Positions 1 to 10,139 of a stretch of DNA of 64,000 nucleotides are shown here, piece by piece. Under the pieces are notes generated by a model, which worked only from the letters and a program-made list of their open reading frames with translations, was not told where the DNA came from and ran no database searches. Source of the DNA: Plantago ovata (lineage: Eukaryota > Streptophyta > Magnoliopsida > Lamiales > Plantaginaceae); the NCBI GenBank assembly GCA_028274465.1, contig CM051455.1, positions 76,494,489-76,558,488 of the forward strand, written 5' to 3'. Every line of letters starts with the position of its first letter. Within the stretch, counting starts at the first letter, position 1. A program made the position numbers and the translations under genes.

Positions 1-193
1 CATAATAAATAAAAAGTGACATCTGAAAAGGAGGACACAAAGCGGTGATGCAAACACCGAAACCCACCAACCTGGAAATGTATTTTAGAATATGATATGA
101 TGAAACAGTCATATTCTTTCAACAAGATAAACTGATGCTATATATGAAATACATAACAGAAAATAAAAGAACGAGCAAAGTCAATTCAAAATT
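1..193. other. AT-rich flank, no gene recognised
   Basis: No coding potential is recognised. Bases 180-193 (GTCAATTCAAAATT) are the left copy of a 14-bp direct repeat whose right copy is at 603-616. The repeat bounds the short insertion annotated next. Confidence 0.5.
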
Positions 194-602
194 GAGGATC
201 TGGAAGTCGTCTTTTTAGCTTGAGGTCGCTTCTCTGCCTTTTTAGTTTGTGGTCTCTTATTGGGATGCTCTAGCCGGTTACGACATGGAGTTACAAACAA
301 AGTGGAGTGCATGGGTGATGTAGAGAGATGTGCTGACCGGAGAAGAGTATACTCTTGGATTAAAATCTTTATGCCATCCACTGGGGCTTCCTTGATCCTC
401 GACCCACTCTTACTCCAGGTTGATTCTCTGGTCTATGAGATAACGGCTTGAGTGCTTGGCTTTTCTACTTGCGTTTCGTTGTAAGTTTGTTCCCGGAGGT
501 GTGTTCCGGTTTTTATTTATTTGTAAACGTTTCCGAGCATTTCTTATGCTCTCTAAATTATTAAACAAAAATTTGGCCGATTCAAAAAAAAATAAAATAA
601 AT
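194..602 (+). mobile_element. Short non-LTR retroposon-like insertion (LINE/SINE type or retrocopy)
   Basis: The 409-bp segment lies between two perfect 14-bp direct repeats, GTCAATTCAAAATT at 180-193 and 603-616. It ends in an A-rich tail (about 578-602) directly before the right repeat. A target duplication longer than 10 bp plus a 3' A-rich tail is the signature of target-primed reverse transcription. The 3' part (about 470-577, T-rich, ending near GGCCGATTC) resembles 3' ends of plant LINEs, but no reverse transcriptase is present, so it would be a 5'-truncated copy. A 66-codon open frame on the opposite strand (181-381) overlaps the insertion and has no recognised homology. The class is an inference; the duplication is seen directly. 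Confidence 0.6.
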
Positions 603-616
603 GTCAATTCAAAATT

Positions 617-961
617 TCAGTACTCGATTATTCAAATTGACAAACAACTTTCTCTCTTCAATGGAACAATTCCGCTTACTCTAATTGATGATCACACCAA
701 GAATTGTACTACTGTATTGTTTCTTAATTTAGTATATGCGGACGTCATTAGATCAAACTATTTAACCTTAGAATACATGACACAGTACAATACAAATAAA
801 CTTTCACTTGAATAGCATAGCATAAAACAATTTATTGAATACTCTACACATGCTGACCAAGACATATATAACCAACACATAAGACATGGAATGCAATACA
901 TCACAAGGGAAATCGGGATTGTGCTTTCTTAACTGTAAGCTAAACACAAGAGAAGAACACT
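617..961. other. Intergenic AT-rich DNA, nothing recognised
   Basis: AT-rich sequence right of the retroposon. A short open frame continues from the insertion to 815 but has no recognisable domain. No RNA gene or terminal repeat is seen. Confidence 0.4.
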
Positions 962-1345
962 ATACCTACGATTCTAACATCCAAGTAACAGATTCAATTT
1001 TTTAATACTTTTTTTTACCCTTCAAATGAATTGGAGTTAAAATTTAATAACCCCACCCAATAATAAAGTACCAAACAGTAAATAGAACCAATTTTAATTT
1101 ATGCAAAATGATATTATTATTTGTTTTATAGGAAAATCATTTCTCATTAAACTACATTATTGTTAGAGGTACATTCAGAATATATTAGAACTAGAGTCTT
1201 TTATCTGACATAACATTAATCCAAGTGGGTGACATATCCCAGACAAAATGTAATGTTATCATAAATAGTTTCGATTCATTTCAAAAGATTTTCTCTTGCT
1301 TCATTCGCAATAGGGTTCGCTACTTGGTTTTGTTCACGATACATA
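962..1345 (+). repeat. Duplicated flank, unit A (partner at 18173-18555)
   Basis: The segment matches 18173-18555 over most of its length with small indels. Shared landmarks are GATTCTAACATCCAAGTAA near its start and AACTAGAGTCTTTTATCT followed by CATTAATCCAAGTGGGTGAC in its middle. In both places it lies upstream of a MADS-box copy. It is therefore the left part of a tandem segmental duplication that multiplied the MADS gene together with its 5' flank. Confidence 0.75.
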
Positions 1346-2309
1346 AATTAAAGCTACTGTGACTATTTGCATGTTCTCTAGCAGTTCAAGTGCTTCTTCC
1401 AATATGGCTTGCTGCTGCTTATTGGCCACCACTTTCTTGTGAATACAAGAGATAAAAATTTAGAATCAGATTGAATTACTAGGTTTTACAAGGGATATGC
1501 AAAGCTGAATTCCAATTTTAAAATAATAAAACTCGGGAACATTGTGATGAACATTTCCGAGATAAGTTTCACTTGCTCGAACAAAAATCCCAAAGTTGTA
1601 CAACCAGAACCCACAGAGCCGGTTTACGTAGATGCAGAACTATCTACATTAAGGCAAAAGATAATTGAAGGCCAAGGAGGGGGGAGTCTGCCATTTAAGA
1701 AAGTTTTCTTTTCTAAAAAGAAGACTCACTTGGTTTCTTTAAACAGATTTGACAAGACCAATTAAACTTATACAGGTTCAGCTGTTCAATTTTTTTGATT
1801 ACCAAAGTTGCCAGCAGAACAGGATGTCAAGCAATTGCTTCTCAGAGTTGAGGAGCATTCAGAAAACTAGATCAAGAAAAGATCTATCTGTCAAAGTCCC
1901 ATTTTCAATAAAACAAAGTTTCTTATGCTACTAAAAAAGTGATAGTAGAGAAAGAGATGATCAACAATTTCATCCTCAATATCACAGACTACACATAGCA
2001 TGAGGTATAAGATGTTGAATTTAAATAGTCTACTGGCCGTTGATAATCCATCCCGGATAGTTAGCCACACAAAAAACCTTATTATTGGAGGTAATTAACT
2101 TGTGTTTCCAAACAGACTGCCAAGGCCAAGAGACATCTGGAGAGTTTAGCAATATGATACTATGTAATAGTAGTTAGGGGTTTCTAGTTTCTACAACGCA
2201 TCAGGTTCATGAAACACATGAATATTATATTTACTGTGCTAAATTTAAGTTGGAGTTTATAAAATTCAATTTTGATCCCTATATTTTGTGGATATAACAT
2301 ATTCAACGT
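1346..2309. other. Extra segment in duplication unit A, origin unknown
   Basis: About 960 bp present in unit A but absent from unit B, where homology passes directly from about 18555 to about 18585. A short frame at 1544-1765 and a minus-strand stretch at 1381-1441 look mildly coding but match nothing I recognise. I could not define terminal repeats or a clean target duplication. It is either an old insertion into unit A or a deletion from unit B. Confidence 0.4.
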
Positions 2310-2820
2310 ATTCTTTTTTTCTTTTTTCACGCCCGCCAATTGTTAAGCACTAAAGTTTATAAAATGCTAAAATAACAAAATCAGCGAAAATAGGTAAACA
2401 AATAAATTTCTTGCGAAAATAAAAATAAATCTCATTTTATTAGTCAGATCTGGCTAATAGGTACTAAAAATAAAGGAGTTTAATTTTCTCGAATTAGATA
2501 TTACGACTGCATTTTGTTATGTGATTCACCTTTCCGCAAATGAAGAAATATAGTGCTAAGATGACTAAATATTGATTTACAGTCCATGTCCCTTAAAAAT
2601 CCTTGCTAAGGATTTTAGTCATTTCATGTCCAGTCCAGTCCATGTCATTTCATGAACTCACCATGTTTGACAATAGAAATCAAACTTCCATTATGAAGTC
2701 TCCCTTATGAAAGGCCCATCCGTTTGATGGCTAGAGCCACCAACATCAAAAAACATAATATCATATCTTCACTATATCCATCTCCAGTCTTAGGATTTTC
2801 TTTTTCTCTAATATCTAGCA
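2310..2820 (+). promoter_or_regulatory. Duplicated 5' flank of MADS copy 1 (partner 18585-19080)
   Basis: The segment aligns with 18585-19080, directly upstream of MADS copy 2. Shared landmarks include CTCATTTTATTAGTCA, TCATGAACTCACCA, and CCATCTCCAGTCTTAGGATT just before the ATG. Conservation up to the start codon in two copies marks it as the inherited promoter and 5' leader. No TATA box could be assigned with confidence. Confidence 0.55.
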
Positions 2821-3321
2821 ATGAGACGTTCTTCAGCCCAGAATAACAAGGGAACCAGCAGCTCAAGCAAGGGGAAAGGTCGCCAAAAGGTTGTTCTGAA
2901 GAAAACCAAGGACAAAAATAACCTCGAGGTAACGTTTTCTAAGCGAAAGGGTGGTTTTCTTAAAAAGGCTAGTGAACTCAGCACTCTTTCTGGAGCTGAA
3001 GTTGCTGCTGTTGTTTTTTGTCCATCTGGTAAACCTTATTCGTTTGGCCATCCTAATCTGTATGCAACTATTAAATAATTCATTGGCCGAGATGTCATTC
3101 CAGTAACCGGCGGAGGACAAAGTTCTGGTGCGGCTCAACGCCATATGAATGTGAATCAGGAGGACCTCAACCAACTGAGTTAGCTTGAGATCTTGGTGGA
3201 AGCAGAGAAATAGATTGGAAAAGAATTGGACCGTGTCCGTGATCAGACAAGGAAGCAGCTCGATTTCAGCAAGCTCGACTATGATCAGCTTGAGATGTGC
3301 CTTGATGTCGTGCAGAAGTTT
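2821..3321 (+). pseudogene. Type I (M-alpha) MADS-box copy 1, N-terminal half, cut by a retrotransposon
   Basis: The ATG at 2821 opens a frame with a MADS domain at about residues 18-78. Its residues ([38 protein letters not shown]) fit AGL62-like M-alpha proteins, which bind DNA as dimers in the nucleus and are known in seed and endosperm development. The frame stops at 3076-3078, where copy 2 has a lysine codon, leaving 85 residues. Further stops lie at about 3181 and 3211 in the homologous frame. At about 3321 homology ends inside the C-terminal region (QLEMCLDVVQKF) and retrotransposon LTR begins. The C-terminal part resumes at 17697; about 95 bp are missing from both halves. It is a pseudogene, although a MADS-only micropeptide cannot be excluded. 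Confidence 0.85.
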
Positions 3322-3805
3322 CCTTCTCTAGTTAGGTTGGAAACGAAGCAAGTGTGCTTTGGTTTCTGTTTGAATCGCTCTAGATAGGTGTTGTAAGGAA
3401 CCTCAAACTTGTCTTAGTGGATTCAGTACTAGAAAGGACAAAGTGGATTAGCTGAGAGATTACGCCACTCTCAGATACCACTATAAAAGTGTTTGTGTGA
3501 TTTACTTACTGCATTTAGTTTTCAGCAAAGCATATCTATCTGTACACAGTCACTATGTTCACTTGCTGAAACTATCACTTCTGACAAAGCACTTATTGTA
3601 TCAGAGACTTCCGCTCTCTGATTTTAAGTATCAACAAAACTCGTTACTGAAAAGTAACTTGCGCTTGCTGAGAAAGTTAAGTATCAGCAAACTCATTACT
3701 GAAAAGTAATAAGTCCTTGCTGAGAAAGTTTTTAAACGACGAAAGTTTGAAAAGACTATTCACCCCCCTCCTCTAGTCTTTTCTTGTTGTTTAAAGAGAC
3801 CAACA
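3321..3805 (+). repeat. Truncated 5' LTR of SIRE copy 1
   Basis: The segment corresponds to the last 480 bp or so of the 1.6-kb LTR and ends at ACCAACA before the primer site. The first 1.1 kb, including the LTR TATA box, is missing. It begins in TTCTCTAGTTAGG fused to MADS coding sequence. It carries CAGTACTAG where the other plus-oriented LTR copies have CAGTCCTAG, and CCTTCTCTAG at the junction. Both variants recur in the minus-strand LTR at 20890-23336. Palindromes with a GAAA loop lie at 3643-3658 and 3695-3710. Confidence 0.85.
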
Positions 3806-3807
3806 AG

Positions 3808-3822
3808 TGGTATCGGAGTTGG
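3808..3822 (+). other. Primer binding site (initiator Met tRNA), SIRE copy 1
   Basis: TGGTATCGGAGTTGG starts two bases after the LTR end. It differs at two positions from TGGTATCAGAGCTGG in copy 3 (44739-44753), the usual complement of the 3' end of plant initiator methionine tRNA. It is degenerate here, in line with an old copy. Confidence 0.8.
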
Positions 3823-3917
3823 AGGTTCTTTAACCTTCAGCACTGAACCTAGATCCCCTTAGGTGCTTTCCATAAATCACTCTCACTTGATCTGTTTGGT
3901 AGTGTTTTGCTCACAGG

Positions 3918-6338
3918 ATGTCTTTAGGAGATGCTCCCTTGCTGAAGCTGGAAAACTACAAAAAATGGCGAAACAACATGATGCTACATCTTGAGGCCAT
4001 TAGTGATGAGATGGTTACTGTCATTAACGATGGACCTATCAGAATCACTAAGGTTGAAAGAAGTTTTCCTCACAAAACCACGGATACTACTGGTAAGGAA
4101 ACTATCTTAGGAGACCCAGTTGACACCGCCGTTCCAAAACCAAGAGACGAATGGACTTCCGACGAAGCCAAGAGATTCCGTCTTGATGGCCAAGTAAGAA
4201 CATCATCATTCGATCAACTACGGATACTATACAGTGCAAACTGTGGGGTGCCAAAACTGCTAAGGAAGCTTGGAAAATGGTTCAAGATCTTTGTGTTGGA
4301 TCTGACAAAACCAAGGAAAACAAACTCGAAGTGTTGAAGTTAAAGTTCTAGAACTTTAAACAATGTACAAATGAGTCACTGGAAGACTTGGACTTCAGAT
4401 TCACAACTCTAGTTAGTGAGATGGCAGCCTTGGGTGTTGGAAATCTTTACTCAGATTCTGAGAAGGTGAAAACCATCATCAGAAGTCTGAACCAAGAATG
4501 GATCCACTCTCAGAACTTCTTCTACAATCAAGGAATGTCGGACATCACACCAACAAAGTTGTTCTCTCATCTTGCTACTGTCAACTACGAGACAAAGCAA
4601 AGAGAAAATGTGTTTGCTGAAAAATCGCAAAACATTTCTCTTACTGCAAAGCCGTCATCTTCTGAAAAGAAGAATGATAAAGAGCATGCTGATGAAAATG
4701 CTTTAGTTGTTAAAAACATGAAGAAATTCATCAGTAAGGAACTTGAAAGGCGAAAAGCAAAAATGAAGCTGAAAAAGCATCTTGGTAACAACTACCATAA
4801 GTACAAGAATGAGACTAGCTCGCTCAACAAGCAAGCTCAGCAAGCAAACTCATAAGAAGAACCAGCAGTTGGAAATGATCTCTGCTTTTACTGCAAAAAG
4901 CCTGGACACTTCAAAGCAAATTGTCCTTTGTTGAAAGGCAAATCTGCTGAAAAGAAGAAGAAGTTCAAAAGAGCTTTTATTGCTGAAGAAAAGAAGAAGC
5001 TTCAAGCAAAAATCGATGCATTGTGCATTGATACTAGCTCCGAAGATAGTGAGGAAGAAAGCTCAGACACTGACGATGAAGAAGCCACTCTTGACGTAGA
5101 GATTGGCAAGGAAGTTTGTGGAATAGCCATGGAAGATTATCCAGATGTGTCAAACTACGAGTTCTGCCTCATGGACGGTCACGTAAACAGTCCTACCTAT
5201 GACTCTGACTCAGAAAGTGAAGACGAGATTGACCTTGACAAGATTTAAGGAGAAATCGAAAGATTTGAGAAAACTCTGAGCAAACAGCAAGAGAAACTAC
5301 AGAATGCTGAAACTCTGACCAAGCAGACTACTGAAAAGTATGTCTTGTTGAAGGAAGAAACAAAAAAGAAAGATGCTGAAATAGTGCATCTCAAGAAGTT
5401 GATTGCTGAAGCTACATAGAAGAATTCTCAGATGGCAATAGAATTGGAAGAGTATCAGTCTTCAATTCTAAAGTTACTTGCTGAAATCCAAGAAATGAAA
5501 AAGATGAAAATCAATTTCAAATCTTATGCTGATGCAAGTAATACGCTGACTGAACTAAACTCTTATTTGAGAGATCCATCTCAGAAAGAAGGTTTAGGTG
5601 CAACGTATGAAGGTGATGACGTAATAATCTTGAGTAAAGACAAATCACCGATTTCCTTTGTACGTGCTACTGTTGGTGGTCAACCAGAACTCTATCAGTT
5701 TGGTCAATCTAAGGTTGCTGAAAAATGCAATCAAGTGCCTACGATCGTAAAGCCCGCTGTTGCTACTCAAAGTAACAAGACTTTAAAAGGAAAACAGGTT
5801 GCTGAAAAGCAAACTGTAATGAAGAGGATGCTGTAAAGCATTCTGCCAAAAAAGTTGCTGAAAAGCAATTTGTTAAGTCAAAAGGCAAGATTACTAAAAG
5901 TAATCAGAAGACCTTTGCTGACAACCTGAATCAAGTAAGGTTGCTGATACAAAAGCTCAGCATTCTCCGAAAAGTGGACTCGATTTTAAAACCAAGCAAA
6001 GTCAACTCTTTCACGAGTATAAGCAAAGTCAGCAAAGATACTTCAAAGAGATGAACAAAATCAAGCCTAAGAGTTCTGACAAGACTCAAAATGCTAGGAC
6101 TAGAAGGAACCTTGCTAGAAAAGAACTTACTGAAAAGTATGTTCAGCAAAAAGGTCAACCGAGCAAGACACCACATCAGAAAGTGGATTTGATCAGCACG
6201 AATCAAAAGACTTTTGGCTCAAAACCTCCTAGTTCCTCAGCAAGAAGAAAACAAGTCAAAGTTGAAAAACTTAAGACTTGGGTTTCCACTGGACGCATTC
6301 TTGAACATGTTAATGGACATCCAATATTGGATAATTAA
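3918..6338 (+). pseudogene. gag: SIRE copy 1 gag with coiled-coil extension, broken
   Basis: The start MSLGDAPLLKLENYKKW is shared with the other two copies. The N-terminal region (about 3918-4800) is a copia Gag of the UBN2/DUF4219 type, which forms the particle shell. A zinc knuckle, CFYCKKPGHFKANC, lies at about 4880-4925. After it come an acidic stretch and a long coiled coil (about 5180-5520) rich in Glu, Lys and Leu, then a basic Ser/Lys tail ending ILDN at 6338. The roughly 800-codon length is large for a copia Gag. The frame is broken by an indel near 4195 and by stops near 4335, 4853, 5246 and 5417. CTGAAAAG palindromes lie at 4659-4672, 5799-5812 and 5855-5868. Confidence 0.8.
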
Positions 6339-9300
6339 CTTGTTTTCTCTTGATTGTGCAGACTTCAGCCATGGAGACAAATGATGCAATCTGGCACTTT
6401 GACAGTGGTTGTGGAAAGCACATGACGGGCAACAAGAATAACCTTATAAACTATAGACGGTGGTCTAAAGGTCCAACAATAAGGTTTGCTGGTGGAGGCT
6501 CTGGTTCTACAAAAGGCTATGGTGACGTGAAGTTAGGATGCATTACCATTACGGGAGTTCTTTATGTCAAAAATCTTAAGTTTAACCTTTTCAGCATGAG
6601 TCAATTTGCTGACAAAGGATACTTCATCAAAATCAAAAGTGATGAATGTAAACTTATAGACTTTGAGACAAAGAAGGTTATTATGATTGCTAGAAGAACA
6701 TGAGGCTTGTCCACCGTAGATTGGTTTTCAACAATCGTTGAAAAATGCCTTGTCTCAGATCACGATTGCTTTGCTGAAAAAGCATGGTTATGGCATAAAC
6801 GAAGAAGCCACCTAAACTTCAAGATGCTGAATAAGCTGTCTAAAAAGGCACTTGTAGTTGGATTACCTATGGTTACTTTTAAGAAGGATGGTGTTTGCAA
6901 TGCATTTCAGCAAGGCAAGCAAACCAAATCTTCTTTTAAGAACAAGGTAGTACCATCAACTACAAAACCTTTAAAACTCTTGCACATGGACTTGTTTGAA
7001 TCTTCTTAAACAAGCTATGCTGGTAAGAAGTATGGTCTGGTGGTGGTAGATGACTATTCAAGATTCACTTGGCTAGTTTTTATCAAACACAAATCTGAAA
7101 CAAGGACTGAAATACCTAACTTGCTGAATAAGCTTGAAGTCATGAAAAATGACAAGGTAAAAGTCATAAGGACAGACCATGATAATGAGTTTGTAAACCA
7201 GTACATAACTGAGTATTGCACTTTAAAAGGCATACAACATCAATTATCCTCAGTAAGGACACCACAACAAAACGGTGTTGCTGAAAGGAAGAATCGCACC
7301 CTAATAGAAGCTGTAAGAACAATGCTTGCTGACACTGAAACAAGTGAGACTTACTGGGTTGAAGCGATTAATACCGCCTGTTACACTCAAAACAGATGTC
7401 TGATTACCATGGAATACAACAAAACTCTGTATGAGTTGTTTGTTATAAGACCTCCTAATATGACTCAACTAAGACTATTTGGTTGTAAATGTTTCGTTCT
7501 TAATAACGGTAGAGAATACCTAAGAACATTTCAACCAAAGGCAGACGAAGCCATATTTATTGGTTACTCCTCGCATAGTAAAGCTTATAGAGTTTACAAC
7601 AAAAAGGCACAAAAGATCGAAGAATCAGTGCATGTTGTATTCTACGAAATGACACAAGGAGTGCCTGCTGAAGAAGAAATATCAGAATGTATGAAAAATC
7701 TAATCATACATGAGCAAAGAACTGAATCTGATGCTAAGCAAATCAAGTCAATTGAACTAAATGATGATTCTGACAATGACTCTCCTCCCCCAAGTCATGA
7801 CAAGATAAATATAGCTCATGACAAAGAATTTCCAGCAAAAGACGCAGTTGCTCCGGATGTTGCTGAAACTACGCAACCTCCCGTGCCTGCTGATGAATTA
7901 CCACAATCTAGCAATGCTGAACAAGCAGTTGCTGATGAACCAATCTCAGCAGAGACACAAAATACCAGTAGTACTGAACAAGTACAAGTTGAAGAGTCAC
8001 ATGCTGATGAGTAAACGTATCCAGATCCAAAGAGCAGAAAGCCTGTTAACAAATGGATTAGAGATCATCCCACTACCAATATGATTGGTGATATTGACAA
8101 ACGCCAAGTGACTAGATCCAAAGTTTCTGCTACTCATGGACTTGCTGAAGAAGCAAATGACGTAGAAGTAGAATCTTTGTTCTCTTGCTTTGTTTCAAAA
8201 ATTGAACCCAAGACCATAGAAGAAGCTCTAAAGCATTCTGAATGGATCAAGGCAATGCAAGAAGAATTGGATAAATTTGAACGGAACAAAGTCTAGAAAC
8301 TTGTACCTCTTGCTGAAGGCAAGAAATCTATTGGTACAAAGTGGGTGTTCAGAAACAAGTTGAGTGAATCTGGTGAAGTAACAAGAAACAAAGCACGTTT
8401 AGTTGCTCAAGGTTACTGTCAGACTAAAGGATTGGACTATGATGAGTTTTATGCACCAGTTGCAAGATTGGATGCAATTAGACTTTTCTTGGCCTTTGCT
8501 GCTCACAATGACTTCATTGTTTATCAAATGGATGTTAAAAGTGCATTCTTGAATGGTGAACTTGCTGAAGAAGTCTACTTAGAACAACCCCCTGGCTTTG
8601 AACTTCCCTCTTGCTGGATAATGGTTTCAAGAAAGGTGAAGTTGACAAAACCTTGTTTACCATGAACCATGATGGTAAAATACTCTTAGTTCAGATTTAT
8701 GTGGATGGCATAATACTTGGATCTAAGGACAAGCAACTTTGTGATGATTTTGCCAAACTCATGACAAATAAATTTGAAATGAGTATGATGGGAAAATTGA
8801 ATTATTTCCTAGGATTGCAAGTCAAGCAACTCAAAGATGGAATATTCATAAATCAAGCAAAGTATGCGAAAGAAATGCTCATAAAGTTTAGGATCAAAGA
8901 GGAAGAAAAACCTGAAAAGATCCCTATGAGTGTTGGTAGCTAATTGGGCTATACTAAAGAAGATAAAAGTGTTGAAGAACACAAGTATAGGAAACTCATT
9001 GGTTCGTTGTTGTATTTCACAGCAAGTAGACCTGACATTCCGTATGCTGTTTGTGTGTGTGCAAGATTCCAATCTGATCCAAGAGAATCACACTACAAAA
9101 AGGCACTTAAGATACTGAAATATGTTAAAGGTACAGTCAATGTTGGATTATGGTATCCTAAAGATTCTGGACTTGAATTGGTTGGTTATTCTGATGATGA
9201 TCATGGAGGATCAACTCTTGATAAAAAAGTACCTCTGGAACTTGTTAGTTTGTGGGTACTAGATTAATATCATGGTTCAGCAAGAAGCAAACCTGTGTTG

Positions 9301-9647
9301 CCAATTCATCTACTGAATCTGAGTACATTGCGGCTGGTTGTTGCGTAGCTCAAATCCTATGGATTCAGCAACAATTAAGAGATTATGGTATTTCTGCAAA
9401 GAAAACACCAATCTTTTGTGATAATACAAGTGCTATTGCTATCACGCAAAATCCTAAGTTCCACTCAAGGACTAAGCACATTGATATTAGACATCATTTC
9501 ATTAGAGATCATGTGGAAAAAGGAGGTATTGAGGTTGTAAAAGTGGGTACTGATGATCAACTTGCTGACATCTTTACCAAGCCCCTACCAGATAATAGAT
9601 TCGCAATGCTAAGGTATAACCTTGGATTGATCGAATTACCTCAATAA
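6335..9647 (+). pseudogene. pol: SIRE copy 1 pol (protease, integrase, RT, RNase H), broken
   Basis: Protease: WHFDSGCGKHMTG (DSG active site) at about 6392-6430. The GAG-pre-integrase motif WHKRRSHLN follows at about 6790. Integrase: D in HMDLFES (about 6990), D in IRTDHDNEF (about 7170) and E in NGVAERKNRT (about 7280) form the DDE set. [14 protein letters not shown] at about 8530. Here the YVDD box reads YVDG (about 8698), losing a catalytic Asp, and about 120 bp are missing between GFELPS and LDNGFKKGE at 8610 compared with the minus-strand copy. RNase [12 protein letters not shown] at about 9305. The C-terminus ends at a TAA after IELPQ. Stops lie at about 6702, 7007, 8012, 8294 and 8941. 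Pol lies one frame back from gag. Confidence 0.85.
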
Positions 9648-9666
9648 TGGATACAATTGGCATAAT

Positions 9667-10030
9667 GCTGAAACAGGTATTCAGCAAGACAAAGTATGCT
9701 TACTTGAAAAATATGCTCCTTCCACTGATTTCCTCTAAAAAGAAATGATAGGTCACTATATGATTGCTGAAAAAGGCATACAGCAAGTAATTCTTTCAAA
9801 ACGGGTATTTGTTAGGAAACTTGATCACTTGCTGAGACGGGCACTCAGTAAGAGAAAAACCTTAAATATTGCTGAAACAAGCATTCAGACAATCAAAGAT
9901 ACTGAAACAGGTATTCAAGTATCAAAGGAAAATTCTGAGACGGGAACTCGGAAAAGAGCAAACTCACTTCTCAGATTTTACCAAAATCTATCTCAAGATA
10001 AAAAGAATTTGCTGAGACGGGAACTCAGAA
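9667..10030 (+). other. Array of small stem-loops between pol and third ORF, SIRE copy 1
   Basis: Seven or eight short inverted repeats with the core CTGA-R-AC-RGG-N-A-Y-TCAG occur in 365 nt: 9667-9685, 9764-9786, 9829-9851, 9872-9888, 9901-9920, 9933-9953 and 10012-10028. Two forms alternate, CTGAAACAGGTATTCAG and CTGAGACGGGCACTCAG. The fifth stem pair changes from A-T to G-C on both sides together while the 7-nt loop ACRGGNA is kept. The array is in the same place in copies 2 and 3. The function is unknown; an RNA structure is inferred from the paired changes. Confidence 0.7.
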
Positions 10031-10139
10031 ATATCTTTTAATTTAAGGAAATATGAGATATTTGATTAAAGGGGAACTTTCAGCAAGTAACAAGGCTGGT
10101 TACACAAACTCGCTGAAAAGATTCTTGTTTACTTCAGCA

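Noticed and set aside
181-381. Minus-strand 66-codon frame as the last exon of a host gene
   Set aside because: It overlaps an insertion bounded by 14-bp direct repeats and matches no protein I recognise.
9667-10030. CRISPR-like array
   Set aside because: The units are short imperfect palindromes with irregular spacing in a plant retrotransposon; there are no spacers of constant length.
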